A DNA stretch of 64,000 bases from Dallia pectoralis (Eukaryota; Chordata; Actinopteri; Esociformes; Umbridae), in contig CM055737.1 in the NCBI GenBank assembly GCA_029465975.1, forward strand, positions 21,787,502-21,851,501, given 5' to 3'. Under the pieces are notes generated by a model. It saw only the letters and a program-made list of their open reading frames with translations. It was not told the origin of the DNA and did no database searches. This document shows, piece by piece, positions 1-27,739 of this stretch (position 1 is its first letter; each line of letters opens with the position of its first letter). A program made the translations under genes and the position numbers.

Positions 1-387
1 ACGTTGATGTGCTCTCTTGGGTTTTAGTCTGAGGTTTGTAAAAGCACTTTGTGACAAATGTTATTTGATTATTGAGTTGAAAAAGCTATGGCTATAATTG
101 CCAACCAACTATTATAAAAACAATCACTTTCACGCTGGTACCCACAGCTCGGCTTACCGGCATTCAAGTTGGAATTTCTCCACTCTACATACGCGAAAAT
201 GTTATATGGGTGACTTGAGGCCGAATGTGTGACTATGAAACTCACGCGTACAGTGCTCGAATGACGTGGGCTACCTCAAAAGACCTTGCACCTCGGGTGA
301 AATGCCCAGCCGAGTAGGGAGAATGATTTACCATTACAGGCATCATCTACCGACCCTGGTTCAGGGGATGGTAGATATCAGCTCAGG
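1..387. other. unassigned left edge
   Basis: I see no exon, RNA gene or recognisable element here. The sequence is of mixed composition with no tandem structure. Confidence 0.3.
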
Positions 388-1497
388 GGCCACATGAGCA
401 CTTTAAAAATTATATGAAGGGCCACATTTGTTATGTAATTTGTTCATTCTAAAGGATTTGTGGGCCAGAAAGTGGGCAATAATTAAATTGTATACACATA
501 ACATATATACAGGTGTATATATCTAAATAACTTTAATTCAGATTCAGATACATTACAATTGGACTGCCAAGTTAGTTTGTACTTCCTCCAAAACCTGTTT
601 AATACCTCCCAGGGATGTAACAATATCAACATCTCACGGTACGATGGCAATTTCGATATTGACCTCACGGTACGATATTTTATTTCCGATATTGTGGAAA
701 AGCTCACGGTATTAACAGCTCACTAGGTTTGTGATGATAATAGCGAAAAATACTGACATTTATTCTGCTTTTGCCAGTCAACAGGCAATTGATTGTTGTA
801 TTTATGGATCATGACAACATAAAACGCTGGATCACATAGTGCTTTTAAAGTGCAAGTTGTAGTCAGGAACATCAATATTCTGTATAGTAATATTTGGTTG
901 CATAACTTATTCTTCTCTGCACAGCCTGCTAAGAAAAGTAAAAACTTTCGTTGATGGGTCGTCAGACACTCGCATGCTGCTTGTGTTTCCCGTGTTGTAT
1001 TGCAGTTTACTGTGGCAGTGCTTGTACATAGTCCATTGTCTGTCCACCACCTTCTCTCCTTTTACGTTACATGCGAACCAACATGTTTCGTGGACATCAG
1101 ATTTAAAAGCTGCAGGGGCACAATCTCAACTTCGGGTTGTGGTTTTCATCCTTACAAATATTGCTGTCGGCCATGCTGGCTTGCTGTGAGCTTGTGTGGA
1201 CAGCGGCAATCCTATTGGCTTAACAACGGTTGTTGTGACGATGCAGCGCAAAGGATCATGGTCTAGCAGTTAACAATGATTTGTTCCATGACTGTGTTTA
1301 TTCCTCTTGCTTTTTGACGGACACCTGTCCTTTTTATTATTGTAACCCAAACCATGACGATATCGAGACAGGTTTACCACCGCGAGAGCGGAGCATCGTC
1401 AATATCGTTTACATCCCTACTTCCTCGTGGGCCTGATGAACTCGTCTCGAGGGCCTGGATTTGGCCCACGGGCCTTAGTTTGCCCACCCCTGCTCTA
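388..1497. mobile_element. degenerate DNA-transposon-like repeat, interrupted
   Basis: The left part (about 388-610) has repeated GGGCCACAT-type segments. The right part (1427-1497) has GGCCCACGGGCC followed by TTTGCCCACCCCTG, a style of end common in fish hAT-type repeats. The two halves are separated by a second element at 611-1418. No transposase can be read. The class is inferred from the ends only. Confidence 0.3.
611..1418. mobile_element. non-autonomous hAT-like element (808 bp)
   Basis: The left end begins AGGGATGTAACAATAT. The right end, read on the minus strand, begins AGGGATGTAAACGATAT, so the termini form an imperfect inverted repeat of about 17 bp. Both ends are followed by CACGGTA- or CGGTGGTAAACC-like subterminal sequence. 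The 8-bp flanks (603-610 and 1419-1426) are only loosely similar, so the target duplication is degraded. No transposase frame is present, which makes this a deletion derivative or MITE. Confidence 0.45.
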
Positions 1498-4186
1498 GTT
1501 AACAGTATTCAATATAATTTTCACTATGAGAATGGAAAACATAAAATATATCCAAACCAAAAAAAATTACATTCATAAAGTCCACTTGAGTAAAACCAAG
1601 AAAATGAGACAGCATATGATACTGTAATACTATGTTCTGAATATTATTTTTTTCTTCATTAATAAATAAATTAACACTTTTTTGATTAATACCAAAGAAA
1701 TAAGTTATGTTCTTTTACAGATACAATTTTCATTGAATTGAAATTGTTAATACACCTCAGATTTAACATTAATTGTATCCAGGCATGTATCAAAGTAAAC
1801 ATGCCACTTGACTGAAGATTTGCAAGTCAAATCATCTGACTGGTGTCGGAACTGCATGTATGAAAAAAGGTGCCTTTCCGTGACTACGATGGTGAACTGA
1901 TTGTGTTCCGGGCGTGTGCTCAGGGCAACCAAATACTGCTGTCCCAAACAGTTGTTCACTCATGCTTTAAGACCACAACCACTGTGCCAGTGCCGACAAA
2001 CCCTATGCCACAAACCTGGTCAAAAAGGCACTGTCCGCATTGGAAATAAATACTCATGAACGTTTTGCACCTCCACTTGCTCTCTACTACACTTCACCCT
2101 TGATTACATGACAGATGAGGACAAGGCTGTGGATGAGGACAAGGCTCTGGATGAAGGCCATAGGTCAGGATTGTCATTCACTTAATGGTGCTGATATTTA
2201 TCTAACTTTCTATCCCTCCACTCTAACCCAACTCCATTCCATAGCCTGGAAATTCAGTCCACAGTGGCTGGCCAGAAGTTTCCATCTCTCTCAGTCTCAT
2301 CATCTGAAACAAGGATATCTTACATATTGTAATATGTTTACTGTACACAGACACACACAAAGTATCTACAATTGTAAGTTCTCCCATGCATTGAGGTTAG
2401 CTAGTTCTAGAAACAATACCATATACCAACACTCCCCTTGTTAACAACGAGTATGCCACCTTACTTGCCATGGAACGTTACGGATATAAGTAGGGTCGTT
2501 TTCGTACGGCGTAGGATAGCATTTCTGCTTCTTCAGGTTGATTTTTTTTTGTAGTTTCTGGTAACGTTAACGTCTGCGTCATGCTATGCTGCATGGTCAC
2601 CCGGAACTAAGCGGTACTAGTTTGCGGACACGCTTACGAAAACACTGAAAGCATAGAGTTTGAGTTTGTTTTGATTCAAACTCGTTTCTTGCATTCGCAA
2701 TACGGAGTGAATTTATGAATGAAGATGGGAAGTTCTGCGACAAAACGACGTTGTTTCGCACGTCGCACTTTATGGGTATACGGGAAATCCTTGAGCTTCC
2801 TAGTGGGTACACGGTTTATACCAGCGTATCACGTACGACACTGGTGGTCACGTGGTACAATAAAGAGGAGGAGCAAGGTGCAGAATACTAGCTCCTTTTT
2901 GCTTAGGCGTTCTAATAGAACTGCGGGTACAAACGGCGTTAAACGGGTATTATTCTAATAAAGGAGAGATAAATGAAAAAGCCTTAACCTATACACTGAC
3001 AATACCTTTCGGGATTGTCGAACAAACAAACAAACAAACGTAAAAGTACAAGTATCTAAACTGTCTTCTTCCACGTAACACGCAAAACGTAACAGGTACA
3101 ATAACGCACAAAGACATGGGGAAACCAGAGGTATATATTGACAGTGTGTGGGTATGATAACCAGGTGTGTACGTTAAAAAGACAGAACAAGACAAAACAG
3201 ATGAAATGTAGAATGAAGGACCGGTGGGGAGGAGCTATGGAAGACGGAAAGATGCGGCAGCTTCTGAGGGAGTCATGACAACGGTTGTGTTTTTGCTCCG
3301 ACGCCGCTCGAGGCTTTGCAAAAAGGAAGTAGGGGAGGTGCGGTTGAGCTGAGGTCGGACCAACTGTCTATACACATCAGTATAGATTAGGTTTTATCGT
3401 GGCACCACAACCTTTCCAAACGTCAATTATCACTACTGGGCATGCGATATTTATTTCGGGACCAGTAGATGTTATTGATGTGCACCGTGTTTAAACTATT
3501 CGAACAATTAAGCATTTTGACACCAGCCGCAAATGTTACCAGAAAGCCTCAATTGTCCACCTCATTTAAATGACATTAACAACTGCATTAACGATGGCAA
3601 CATCTTGCTGTCCACGCAGATCTCTATAGCATGATCTCGCCTGTTTCTGCATCATGGATGTATTATAACGGTCTGCATATGCCCCTGACTCGTTATCAGT
3701 GACAACGAGGCTGCGTCACTTCCGGCTGCTGCCTCCCCCACTTTTTTATTGACATTTAGCTTAATTCTAGCTTGCGGGCTATAGGCGTTTTGGCAGGGTC
3801 ATTTGTTTTTGTATGCGTTGACATTTAGCGCCACTGGGCTTTTGAACAGATAGGTGCATGCCCAGAACAAAGGAGAGACGTTTATAGCGGGCGGCTTGTT
3901 GAAAAATTAGGGAGAGACATCAACATCTTTCTTCCTTAGGGATTCCTTGACGTTTTGGCTTCCTTTGTCAGCCCGACTTCCGTTTTCATGTGCAGTCAAC
4001 AGTGGGGAAAATATATTGCAAAACATAGCCAATGTTTTAGGTTGTACGTAGGCGTGGGCAATTGAATACCGTATATCGGCAAAACACGTCTGCCGTTAAG
4101 GCTCATTTCCAACGTTGTTTTGTGTGCCAGTTTTCAGGCTAGTTTACTAACACGGATGTTAGGTGGCTAGGTAGGGTAGCTAACGT
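1498..4186. other. no gene recognised
   Basis: About 2.7 kb with no convincing exon. Short open frames at 2115-2444 and 2719-2958 (plus) have no recognisable domain and no splice context that I trust. An AATAAA lies near 2861. The stretch may be downstream or intronic sequence of the minus-strand sipa1l gene. Confidence 0.3.
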
Positions 4187-4686
4187 NNNNNNNNNNNNNN
4201 NNNNNNNNNNNNNNNNNNNNNNNNNNNNNNNNNNNNNNNNNNNNNNNNNNNNNNNNNNNNNNNNNNNNNNNNNNNNNNNNNNNNNNNNNNNNNNNNNNNN
4301 NNNNNNNNNNNNNNNNNNNNNNNNNNNNNNNNNNNNNNNNNNNNNNNNNNNNNNNNNNNNNNNNNNNNNNNNNNNNNNNNNNNNNNNNNNNNNNNNNNNN
4401 NNNNNNNNNNNNNNNNNNNNNNNNNNNNNNNNNNNNNNNNNNNNNNNNNNNNNNNNNNNNNNNNNNNNNNNNNNNNNNNNNNNNNNNNNNNNNNNNNNNN
4501 NNNNNNNNNNNNNNNNNNNNNNNNNNNNNNNNNNNNNNNNNNNNNNNNNNNNNNNNNNNNNNNNNNNNNNNNNNNNNNNNNNNNNNNNNNNNNNNNNNNN
4601 NNNNNNNNNNNNNNNNNNNNNNNNNNNNNNNNNNNNNNNNNNNNNNNNNNNNNNNNNNNNNNNNNNNNNNNNNNNNNNNNNNNNNN
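4187..4686. other. assembly gap (500 N)
   Basis: Exactly 500 N, the usual fixed-size placeholder between contigs, so the true distance is unknown. The last coding exons of the sipa1l gene (the C-terminal coiled coil) are not visible on either side. They could be missing here or lie left of the window. Confidence 0.99.
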
Positions 4687-6109
4687 TCTGTACCATTCAC
4701 TTAAGACTGGAATAAAGAGCACCTTTGTGTCACAGAAACACAACATGTGGTTAAATTCTACATGGAATACAAGGGAAAGAAGAAGAAGTGGCTAATATCT
4801 CACATACACAATTAGCACATACAGGGATGTGTTTTCCACAATGGGATTTGTATAGATGAGGTGAACTAGAAAATCCTAAATCTTGCTGAGCCAAATAAAC
4901 AGAAGGCGTTCTGCTTAGCTTAGCATAAACTGAACACTTCTGAATTGCCTGATGAAAAAGTGATGGACACACTATTGTTTACAATATATCTCATAAACTG
5001 TGGCCTCCAGAGTGAGAACGACTTCAGAATTTAATTGCATTCAATGAATGCAATGACCTTGCTGATATATTCTATTTTATTACTATGGAAGACTGCCCTT
5101 TGAAAGAGCCACTCCAATTAGAAAAACGGTGAGCCCTGGCACTTTAATTGCAATAATGTTGAAACATTTTTAAATATAAAAAGTTGTAAATATCACATTG
5201 GGTTTTATGCTGTAGTCCAGAATCCGAGGATCATTCGCCAAGTCTGTTAACACATACAAGGAATCTGACCCTCATCTGTACATTTCAAACACATATTTTG
5301 AAAACGCATATATGAACAGTTCTTTGAGGGACGGCACTAACATCCAATGGTGCAAAGCGGATGAGATTTTGCAGTCTGTCCTTACCCTTGAACATGCATG
5401 CAGCGTACCCAGACGGTGATGGATGAGGTCTGAATGACTCAATGACGGCTGAGTAAGCATTAACCATCATGGTTGTTGGCAGTTTATACTGTTTGAGCTG
5501 CCGCAGGCACTACAGTTTTAGTGCTTTCTTAGTGAGAGGTGATGTTCAGCTACAATTGAGAAAAGGACCCCACTGTGTTGACTAGGCCCCCCCCAGGACA
5601 ATGGGTCAAACAAACTGGTATGGAGTTACTAGCCACGTTCCAAGTGAATCACAAGGCAGAAGAAGAGGGGAGGTCTGTTTATTCCAGACAGCAGGCTAGA
5701 CTACTGGGTCAGAGCATCTTCAGAACTGCAGCTCTTGTGGGGTGTTCCCGGGTCTGCAGTGGACAGTACCTAAGTATCTAAAATTGGTCCAAAAACGAAA
5801 AGTGGTGAACTGGCGAGAGGGTGCAGGGGCAGCCAAGACTCATTAGTGTCACGTAGGGAGCAAAGACTGCCCGTTTGGTCCGATCCAACAGATGGGTAAT
5901 GGTAGCTCATATTGATGAAAAAGTTAATGCTGGATTTGATAGGTGTCAGGCAACCAACCAAACCTGCACAGGACTGTATGCATGGGGACCATTACAAGCA
6001 TCAAAGATGGACGTCATATTCATGTAGCCAGCTAGTAGCACCAGCCACAACATCTCATAAGACTATGCTACCGCTACTGTGAAACATAGGAAGACGGGGT
6101 GACACTCAC
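4687..6109. other. sipa1l intron or 3' region, with a dispersed repeat
   Basis: No exon could be recognised. Positions 5230-5290 contain CCAAGTCTGTTAACACA and adjoining sequence, which recurs at about 19,600-19,640, so it belongs to a dispersed repeat family. The remainder is unassigned. Confidence 0.35.
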
Positions 6110-21538
<15,429 letters not shown>

Positions 21539-22719
21539 CTGCAAACCCACACAGAAACGTTCAAAGGACATTTAACCAATGAGCCACCCACCAGCAAATG
21601 GTCGTGCCTGAAGGCACACTGGTTTCTCATGGATGAGAGTCATGGCCCCTAAAGAGCCACAGAGACAAGATTTTACAGAAATAACTACACTGGGCCCACA
21701 GGCAAAACTGGATGGAAATAACATCTTAATGACAGGTGACTTTATAGGCATCCGCTAAAATGACCATCTCTGATGTCAGCGCTGTCAAACAAAACAGCCA
21801 TTACACATGTCACTTATCGTGTCATTGCAATTAATCACCATGTCCTGTCGTTTTAACATGTCGTTGTCATCATGTGTCATGCCAATAGCAAATATCAACA
21901 TTGAGTGATCAGAACAGCCCTTCCTTATCTAATATTGTTGGATTACGTTGACAATAGAAAAAAGGGGAAAAATTATGAGGTAATTCACTGTGTGGCCCAT
22001 AAATAGTAACTTGACTATTAGAATCCCAACAATCTATGAGAAGTGCTCAGGGAATATACTTAGTGTACATAGCGTGAGGCAGGGAGTTAGGAAGGTGCTA
22101 TTCTTAGCCTGAACGGATGGTTGTATCCAAGCCCTTAGTGAAGCAGGAGATGCTTAATCCTCTGGCTCAGGAAACCTGACTATCGCTGGCCCTGGAGTAA
22201 CGCGGAACCCTAGAGCACTCCCAGAATTACAGATCCTAGGAAAAGCTAAGATTCAGAAGTTTCAATGGGGAACTTTCATAAAAGGGAAATGTAGGGCAGC
22301 ATATGGGGAGACTGAGGTATGGGATCTGGAGGACGGGTAATTACCTATGGGGGTGTTGGTAGCAATAGAACCTTGAATATTCAGCAGCTGTGTTACCGGG
22401 CTGCTTTGCAAGGCGTTGGCTATAGTGGCAAATTGAGGATCACCTCCCCACAACTTAATTAGTTGGCTAACAGGAAAAGGAGAGGTAACCACAATGGGTT
22501 TGAGATTGAACAACTGACACAAAATAAACACATGACGTCTGCATGTTGTTTTCCCTCAGGAAAAGATGTCACCTTAATGGTGCCAGGACTCTACCGACGT
22601 CTAGCACTTATTATTTGAGTCAATTTGTATACCTGGGACAGAGTGTCACGTGATGAATAAAGCACATGGGTATTGGGTAATGTTATGTTTAGCATATGTT
22701 TAGCACTGAAGCTGGGTCA
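21539..22719. other. unassigned, with an 89-codon minus-strand frame
   Basis: The minus-strand frame at 22262-22531 includes LWGGDPQFATIANALQSSPV. I cannot assign it to a family. No GT-AG pair frames it clearly; a mobile-element protein fragment is one possibility. Confidence 0.3.
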
Positions 22720-23134
22720 TGACCGAAAGAAGCGAGATCTTGGTACAAGCGGCCGAAAATGGGTTTTCTCAGAAAGGTGGCTGGCCTCTCCCTTAGGGAT
22801 AGGGTGAGAAGCTCAGTCATCCGAGAGGAACTCGGGTAGAGCCGCTGCTCCTTTGCATAGAAAGGAGCCAGTTGAGGTGGTTCGGGCATCTAGTAAGAAT
22901 GCCACCTGGGCGCCTCCTAGAGAGGAGTGTCCAGGCACGTCCAGCGGGGATCAGACCTGGGGAAGACCCAGGACTAGGTGGAGAGATTATATCTCCACAC
23001 TGGCCTGGGAACGCTCGGGATTCCCAGTCAGAGCTGGCTAATGTTGCCCGGGAAAGGGAAGTTTGGGGTCCCCTGCTAGAGCTGCTACCCCGCGACCCGA
23101 CCCCGGATAAGCGGTTGAAGATGAGATGAGATGT
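22720..23134 (+). mobile_element. LINE 3' end (copy 1)
   Basis: The plus strand encodes pieces of the conserved C terminus of a fish non-LTR retrotransposon polyprotein: VAGLSLRDRVRSSVIREELG, RWFGHLVRMPPGRLLERSVQ and REREVWGPLLELLPRDPTPD. The fragments lie in different frames. The copy ends in GATGAGATGAG, a short tandem 3' tail of the kind seen in LINEs, at the edge of the 33-bp minisatellite. A second copy is at 51036-51348. Confidence 0.72.
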
Positions 23135-23580
23135 ATGAGGTTCCTGAGTAGTAATAACACTGGACTGTATGAGGTTCTGAGTAGTAATAACACTGGACTG
23201 TATGAGGTCTGAGGGAGTAATAACACTGGACTGTATGAGGTGCTGAGGGGTAATAACACTGGACTGTAAGGAGGTCTGGAGGTAATAACACTGGACTGTC
23301 TGGAGGTTCTGAGGAGTAATAACACTGGACTGTCTGAGGTTCTGAGGAGTAATAACACTGGACTGTATGAGGTTCTGAGGAGTAATAACACTGGACTGTC
23401 TGAGGTTCTGAGGAGTAATAACACTGGACTGTATGAGGTTCTGAGGGGTAATAACACTGGACTGTATGAGGCTCGAGGAGTAATAACACTGGACTGTTTG
23501 AGGTTCTGAGGAGTAATAACACTGACTGTATGAGGTTCTGAGGAGTAATAACATGGACTGTCTGAGGTTCTGAGGGGTAA
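23135..23580. repeat. minisatellite, 33-bp unit, about 14 copies
   Basis: The plus-strand unit contains GAGGAGTAATAACACTGGAC followed by TGTATGAGGTTCT. The minus strand of the unit reads SSVITPQNLRQ/IQ (11 residues), in frame with the candidate exon on its right. Copy-to-copy indels break the frame several times. Confidence 0.93.
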
Positions 23581-23698
23581 TGACTGGGCCAGGTGGTAAA
23601 AGTTGTCTTTTTGGAGTATTGGACTGGACCTGGCTGGTTCTTGGCTGTTTCTCAAATGGCCCATCATCCTCACTTTCACTCTTGAAGTGGTTGGCTGC
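23581..23698 (-). CDS. candidate coding exon entering a minisatellite
   Basis: The acceptor GGGACTAACAG ends at 23699, and a TAA lies two codons upstream of the entry in the same frame. The frame reads AANHFKSESEDDGPFEKQPR, then TSQVQSNTPKRQLLPPGP, and continues into VITPQNLRQ, the 33-bp repeat peptide. Entry in phase 0 fits the phase-0 exit of the candidate exon at 30769-30942. I do not recognise the protein; it could belong to the same sipa1l gene. No donor was found before the array. Confidence 0.4.
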
Positions 23699-26600
23699 CT
23701 GTTAGTCCCTCCGATGTTGGAAAACATCGTAGTTCATGATAAGTACACATTGTTTAGCTAGTGCTGAGTACATCTTTTCCCAACCACTTTGGCACTTAGC
23801 AACAAGTGTCTGTTGACAATTACTTCCTTTTCTTTTAAATATGCTGGCCGCTCATCTTCCTCCTCTGTCTGTAAATCTGAGACGTTTAAAGCCAAGGCAG
23901 CTTATGCCGTGCCTTGTTGTAGGTGTCTGTAGAATATCGTTTTGATAAGTACCGGTACTGCATTCTACCTGCACAGACCACACAACAGACTGGTTTCTGA
24001 GATAATTCACTAATTAGAAACCAGTCTGGAACCAATACACCATAGTACAAATAAAAAACGGTTTTAATGTCTATTTACCACTATACCTGATTTTAAAATG
24101 ATTTTGAAACTACTGTAGCGATTGCAGCTAGGAGGTCCAAGTAATGATTGGGTGGGGCTCTGCACCTCTGAGGCAGGTTGGTAGGGGAGTCTCCTGCACT
24201 TTACCAGGAATCAAGGCGGGTCTTACGGCTGGATCGAACCCTGATTGGCCTGGAAATGTCTGATAATGAAGTGTGTTCAGTAGATGACAAATGTCTCCAT
24301 AGTTTGTCATACAGAATGAGTATGGAAACCAACAGGTCAACAGGACATTTAACTTCATACTCTTAAAGCAACTATTATATAAAAGTCTATTCTATCAAAT
24401 ATGTTTACAGTTAATGTATACTGTTTATTACCACAGATGTTCATGGCAGACATCCTTAAGGGTTGCAGATGTGCCAGCAAGAGGCAGTCGTACTTTTAGA
24501 AATAAAGTTCACAATATGTGTTAAGTGGGAAGTAATGATCAAAGTTGATCAAAAAGTTGCCGTTTACTGGTCCCTGTGGGGTCCAAATGAACAAAGAGCT
24601 CCACAAAGGCTTGTTGTCTATTGAGATTAATATGATGTGGCTATAAAACATTCATTTCTTTTTACCCTGAAAAAAAAAGTTATTATGGTGCATTCCATCT
24701 GAATGATTAATTTCTGGCTCCCTGACTCACCGGCATTGAGCTGTCTGTCCTCAATTATTCACTCATTTGTGTTTGTCTTTATGCCCCCATGTCTTTCTGC
24801 CAAAAGCAACTGCCATTTTTGCTATATACACTTCACCAGTAATACAGCTTTCAAGATGCCAAGCGTGGCAGAGAGATTACCTGTTTCACATATTATAGTC
24901 CGCCTTCTTGTACTTTCTAACAAGTGGTTTTATTTCGGCAATCGGAACCTTTTTTTTATTTTTGGTGAATATTCAAAGCGTCTTGTGCTATAAAATGTAA
25001 AGTTTTTTGGATTCCTCACAGTCAGACTTATTTGAAAAAACAAACTGTATTTACAAAGTATGAGCTGATTACATTCTTATTTTTGTAATACTCATTGACT
25101 TATTATTAAATTAATTAAGGCAATTGTCATCCTATTAGTTTTTCTCTTGCTATCAATAAAAATATGCAAAATTAGCCATTTTTCTATCATACTGGGAATT
25201 GCTCACTACTTTCTAATAGCAATCAGCTTAGTTGACGGAAAGTGTTCAGAATTGCATTTTTTCTGTATTTTGTTAGGTTATGGCCTTATTCTAAAAATGT
25301 ATTTTTTGGTTTATCAATCTGCACAATATACCTCGTAATGGCACAATCAAGATGTCAAACTCAGGGTTAGTGCAGGATTATTCCAAGTGCAGGCGTGATA
25401 ATCCGTTCAAAACAGGTTTTCTTTACACCGCGTTAGAAATTATTATGCAAATTATATTTACAGATTTTCAAAAGTTGATGCAAATCACAGTCAGTATAAT
25501 TTTCAAGTCAAGCTCTAATTTTATTGAACGAGACGACATAATGAAAACAGTATTTTTTTCAAAAAAACTGAAAAGCACTGTTCAAACTATTATGCAAAAC
25601 AGAGCTTCAAAACATTTTATAGTTATGGCTCGACTAAACATTGTCATTTGTTGAATTTGCTGCATTAGGCGGTCATATTTACTCAAATCAAAAGCTATTT
25701 GCCCAAAACACTCAAGCATTCAACAGCGTAACATGACATGACCGATTCACACCGTACAACAAGGACTTTTATAACAAACTTAATCACCAAATATAAACCA
25801 GCTGTGCCCATTCTTATCAAACCCAAATGATAGGACAGGTGAATTCAAACTTATATAATACAAAAAAAACTGCAGCGCCCTCCTAGCCACTGGATGTATT
25901 CACTGGGCAAGGCAGCGATACACCAGACAACACAGGTGTGGTTTTTTAGTCTGTGAATTTAAACCTAATCTGGACTTGAACCTCATTAAACATCTGTGGG
26001 GAATCCAGAAGATCTCCGTTCAATCTGACAGAGCCTGAGGATCTACAAATTTGTGCAAAGCTGGTTCAGGGATGGCTATAAAGTACTGAATTTAGAGTAA
26101 AAATTATTATGAACTTATTGAATGCTTATTTCAAATGTATTCTAGAAAAATGCAAACGAAAGCAAGCGAGTCAAAATAGTGTGAGAAGGCATTGCACTTT
26201 GGCTTTTAAGTTTAACCTGTGCATTGTAGACATGTTCTCTCAAATCAATTTGCTGTCACAAAAGACAGTCACTAACACTATGAATGTCAATTAATAACTT
26301 TAGGCTGGACTTCACATTTAGTTTGCCAGAGTGGTGAAACAGCCAACTTCATTGCTTTAAAACTTGTTATATATAAAGAAAATGGTTTGAGGACATACCT
26401 GACCTGGTTTTGGGGATTTCACTAACAGCATTAAAGCTATCCTTAAGTCCACATAGCATCATTCTGTCTGTATGTCTGGCAGGCCTCTAATCTCCAGCAC
26501 TCAATGTCATTTTCTCCCAATTGTACTCAGAGGAAATGTCATTGTCCCAGCAACAAAAGGTGAACATGAAAAGAGCAGTTTGTATTGTTCCACTAGTGCT

Positions 26601-27739
26601 GATTTAGTGAAATCGATTGCTGAGTGCGCTGTCCAGCTCAATGTGATGTATAGAGGACTTAGTAAAAGAGGTGAAATTAAAGTATCATCTTTGTATCTTC
26701 TTCAATAAAGATTCAATATATGTCTGCCACCATGCAACATGGATATGGTAAAAGATCAGTAAATGTAGAACTCATAATATGAAGTCCTAAACATGGTCCT
26801 TTTTTATTTTATTCTTCATCAATGTTGAATACTCGTGTGGACTTCTAGCAACCGTTGGTTGTAGTGTGGTTTTAAAGGCATTGAGAACTTTAACCATTTC
26901 TTCTAGTAGCTTCTTTTTAACTGTGACAGCAGAAAATCTAATATAAATGTGGCTTTGTTAGCAGAATGTACACGCGATAGCATTGTTCTGCAATCATAGC
27001 CTAATTTAGCATGCATTCTTCATTTTATACCATGTCTGTTTACCACACGCCTATTTCTCCAAACAATGGGAGATGTTGAACCAAGATAAAAGTGGAATAT
27101 GTTTAGTTGGGTCTTAAGGGGTACAAAGAGTTCTTCTCTGACATTTTTGTTTAGTGGACTGAGCAGTGTTGTTCTTTGCATGGTGGGAGCTCTTAGAGGA
27201 GTGTTTAGAAAATGGTTAGTAAGGACAAAAGAACAAAAAGTTCTCAGGAGAAATGTAAGGTGGTTCTTCGGAGAATAAATACATTAATGTGAGACTCCAG
27301 CTGGCGGGTTTCAAAAATCGAGTGGCTGCATTAGACCTTTTCACACCTTTTTAAGCAGGCGTGAAATAGTTAAATTAGCATACATAAAAAAATCCACTTA
27401 GGAACACAAGTTAATCAATAACATTTCACCTAGCAATCAATCAGTGATACCGAACGTCTGCTACTGACTGCACTGTAAATTAGAAGAAATTTAATAATGA
27501 CTTTAAACCAGGTCCCTTATAAATAATCAGTAAGCAAGGGAGAGCTGTATTGTTTAGATTTGAGTTGTATTGTTTAGATTTGAGGGTAACGGCTAAGGTT
27601 TGGGTTAAACAGATACTTTGGGATTATGAGATTTAGATAATACCGTGCCTTACATTGTAAGACAACTGATGGATAGCATTTCTGTGCCTCTGTGATAAGT
27701 TTGAAGAAAGTTGACCATGGCAACATAATGATGATTGTT
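23699..27739. other. unassigned, with a dispersed octamer-bearing repeat
   Basis: No exon I trust. Positions about 25,436-25,570 (TTATGCAAATTATATTTACA through GTATTTTTTTCAAA) match 59,500-59,642, defining a dispersed repeat family. A few short open frames (24128-24358 minus, 24703-24993 plus, 26472-26708 plus) have no recognisable domain. Confidence 0.35.

Noticed and set aside
4139..4746. ORFs of 177-188 codons made largely of X
   Set aside because: They cross the 500-N gap. The same applies at 40,217-41,048 and 59,581-60,182.
22262..22531. Possible endogenous retroviral gag fragment (89 codons, minus)
   Set aside because: The composition is suggestive but no zinc knuckle, flanking LTR or neighbouring pol fragment was seen, so it is left unassigned.
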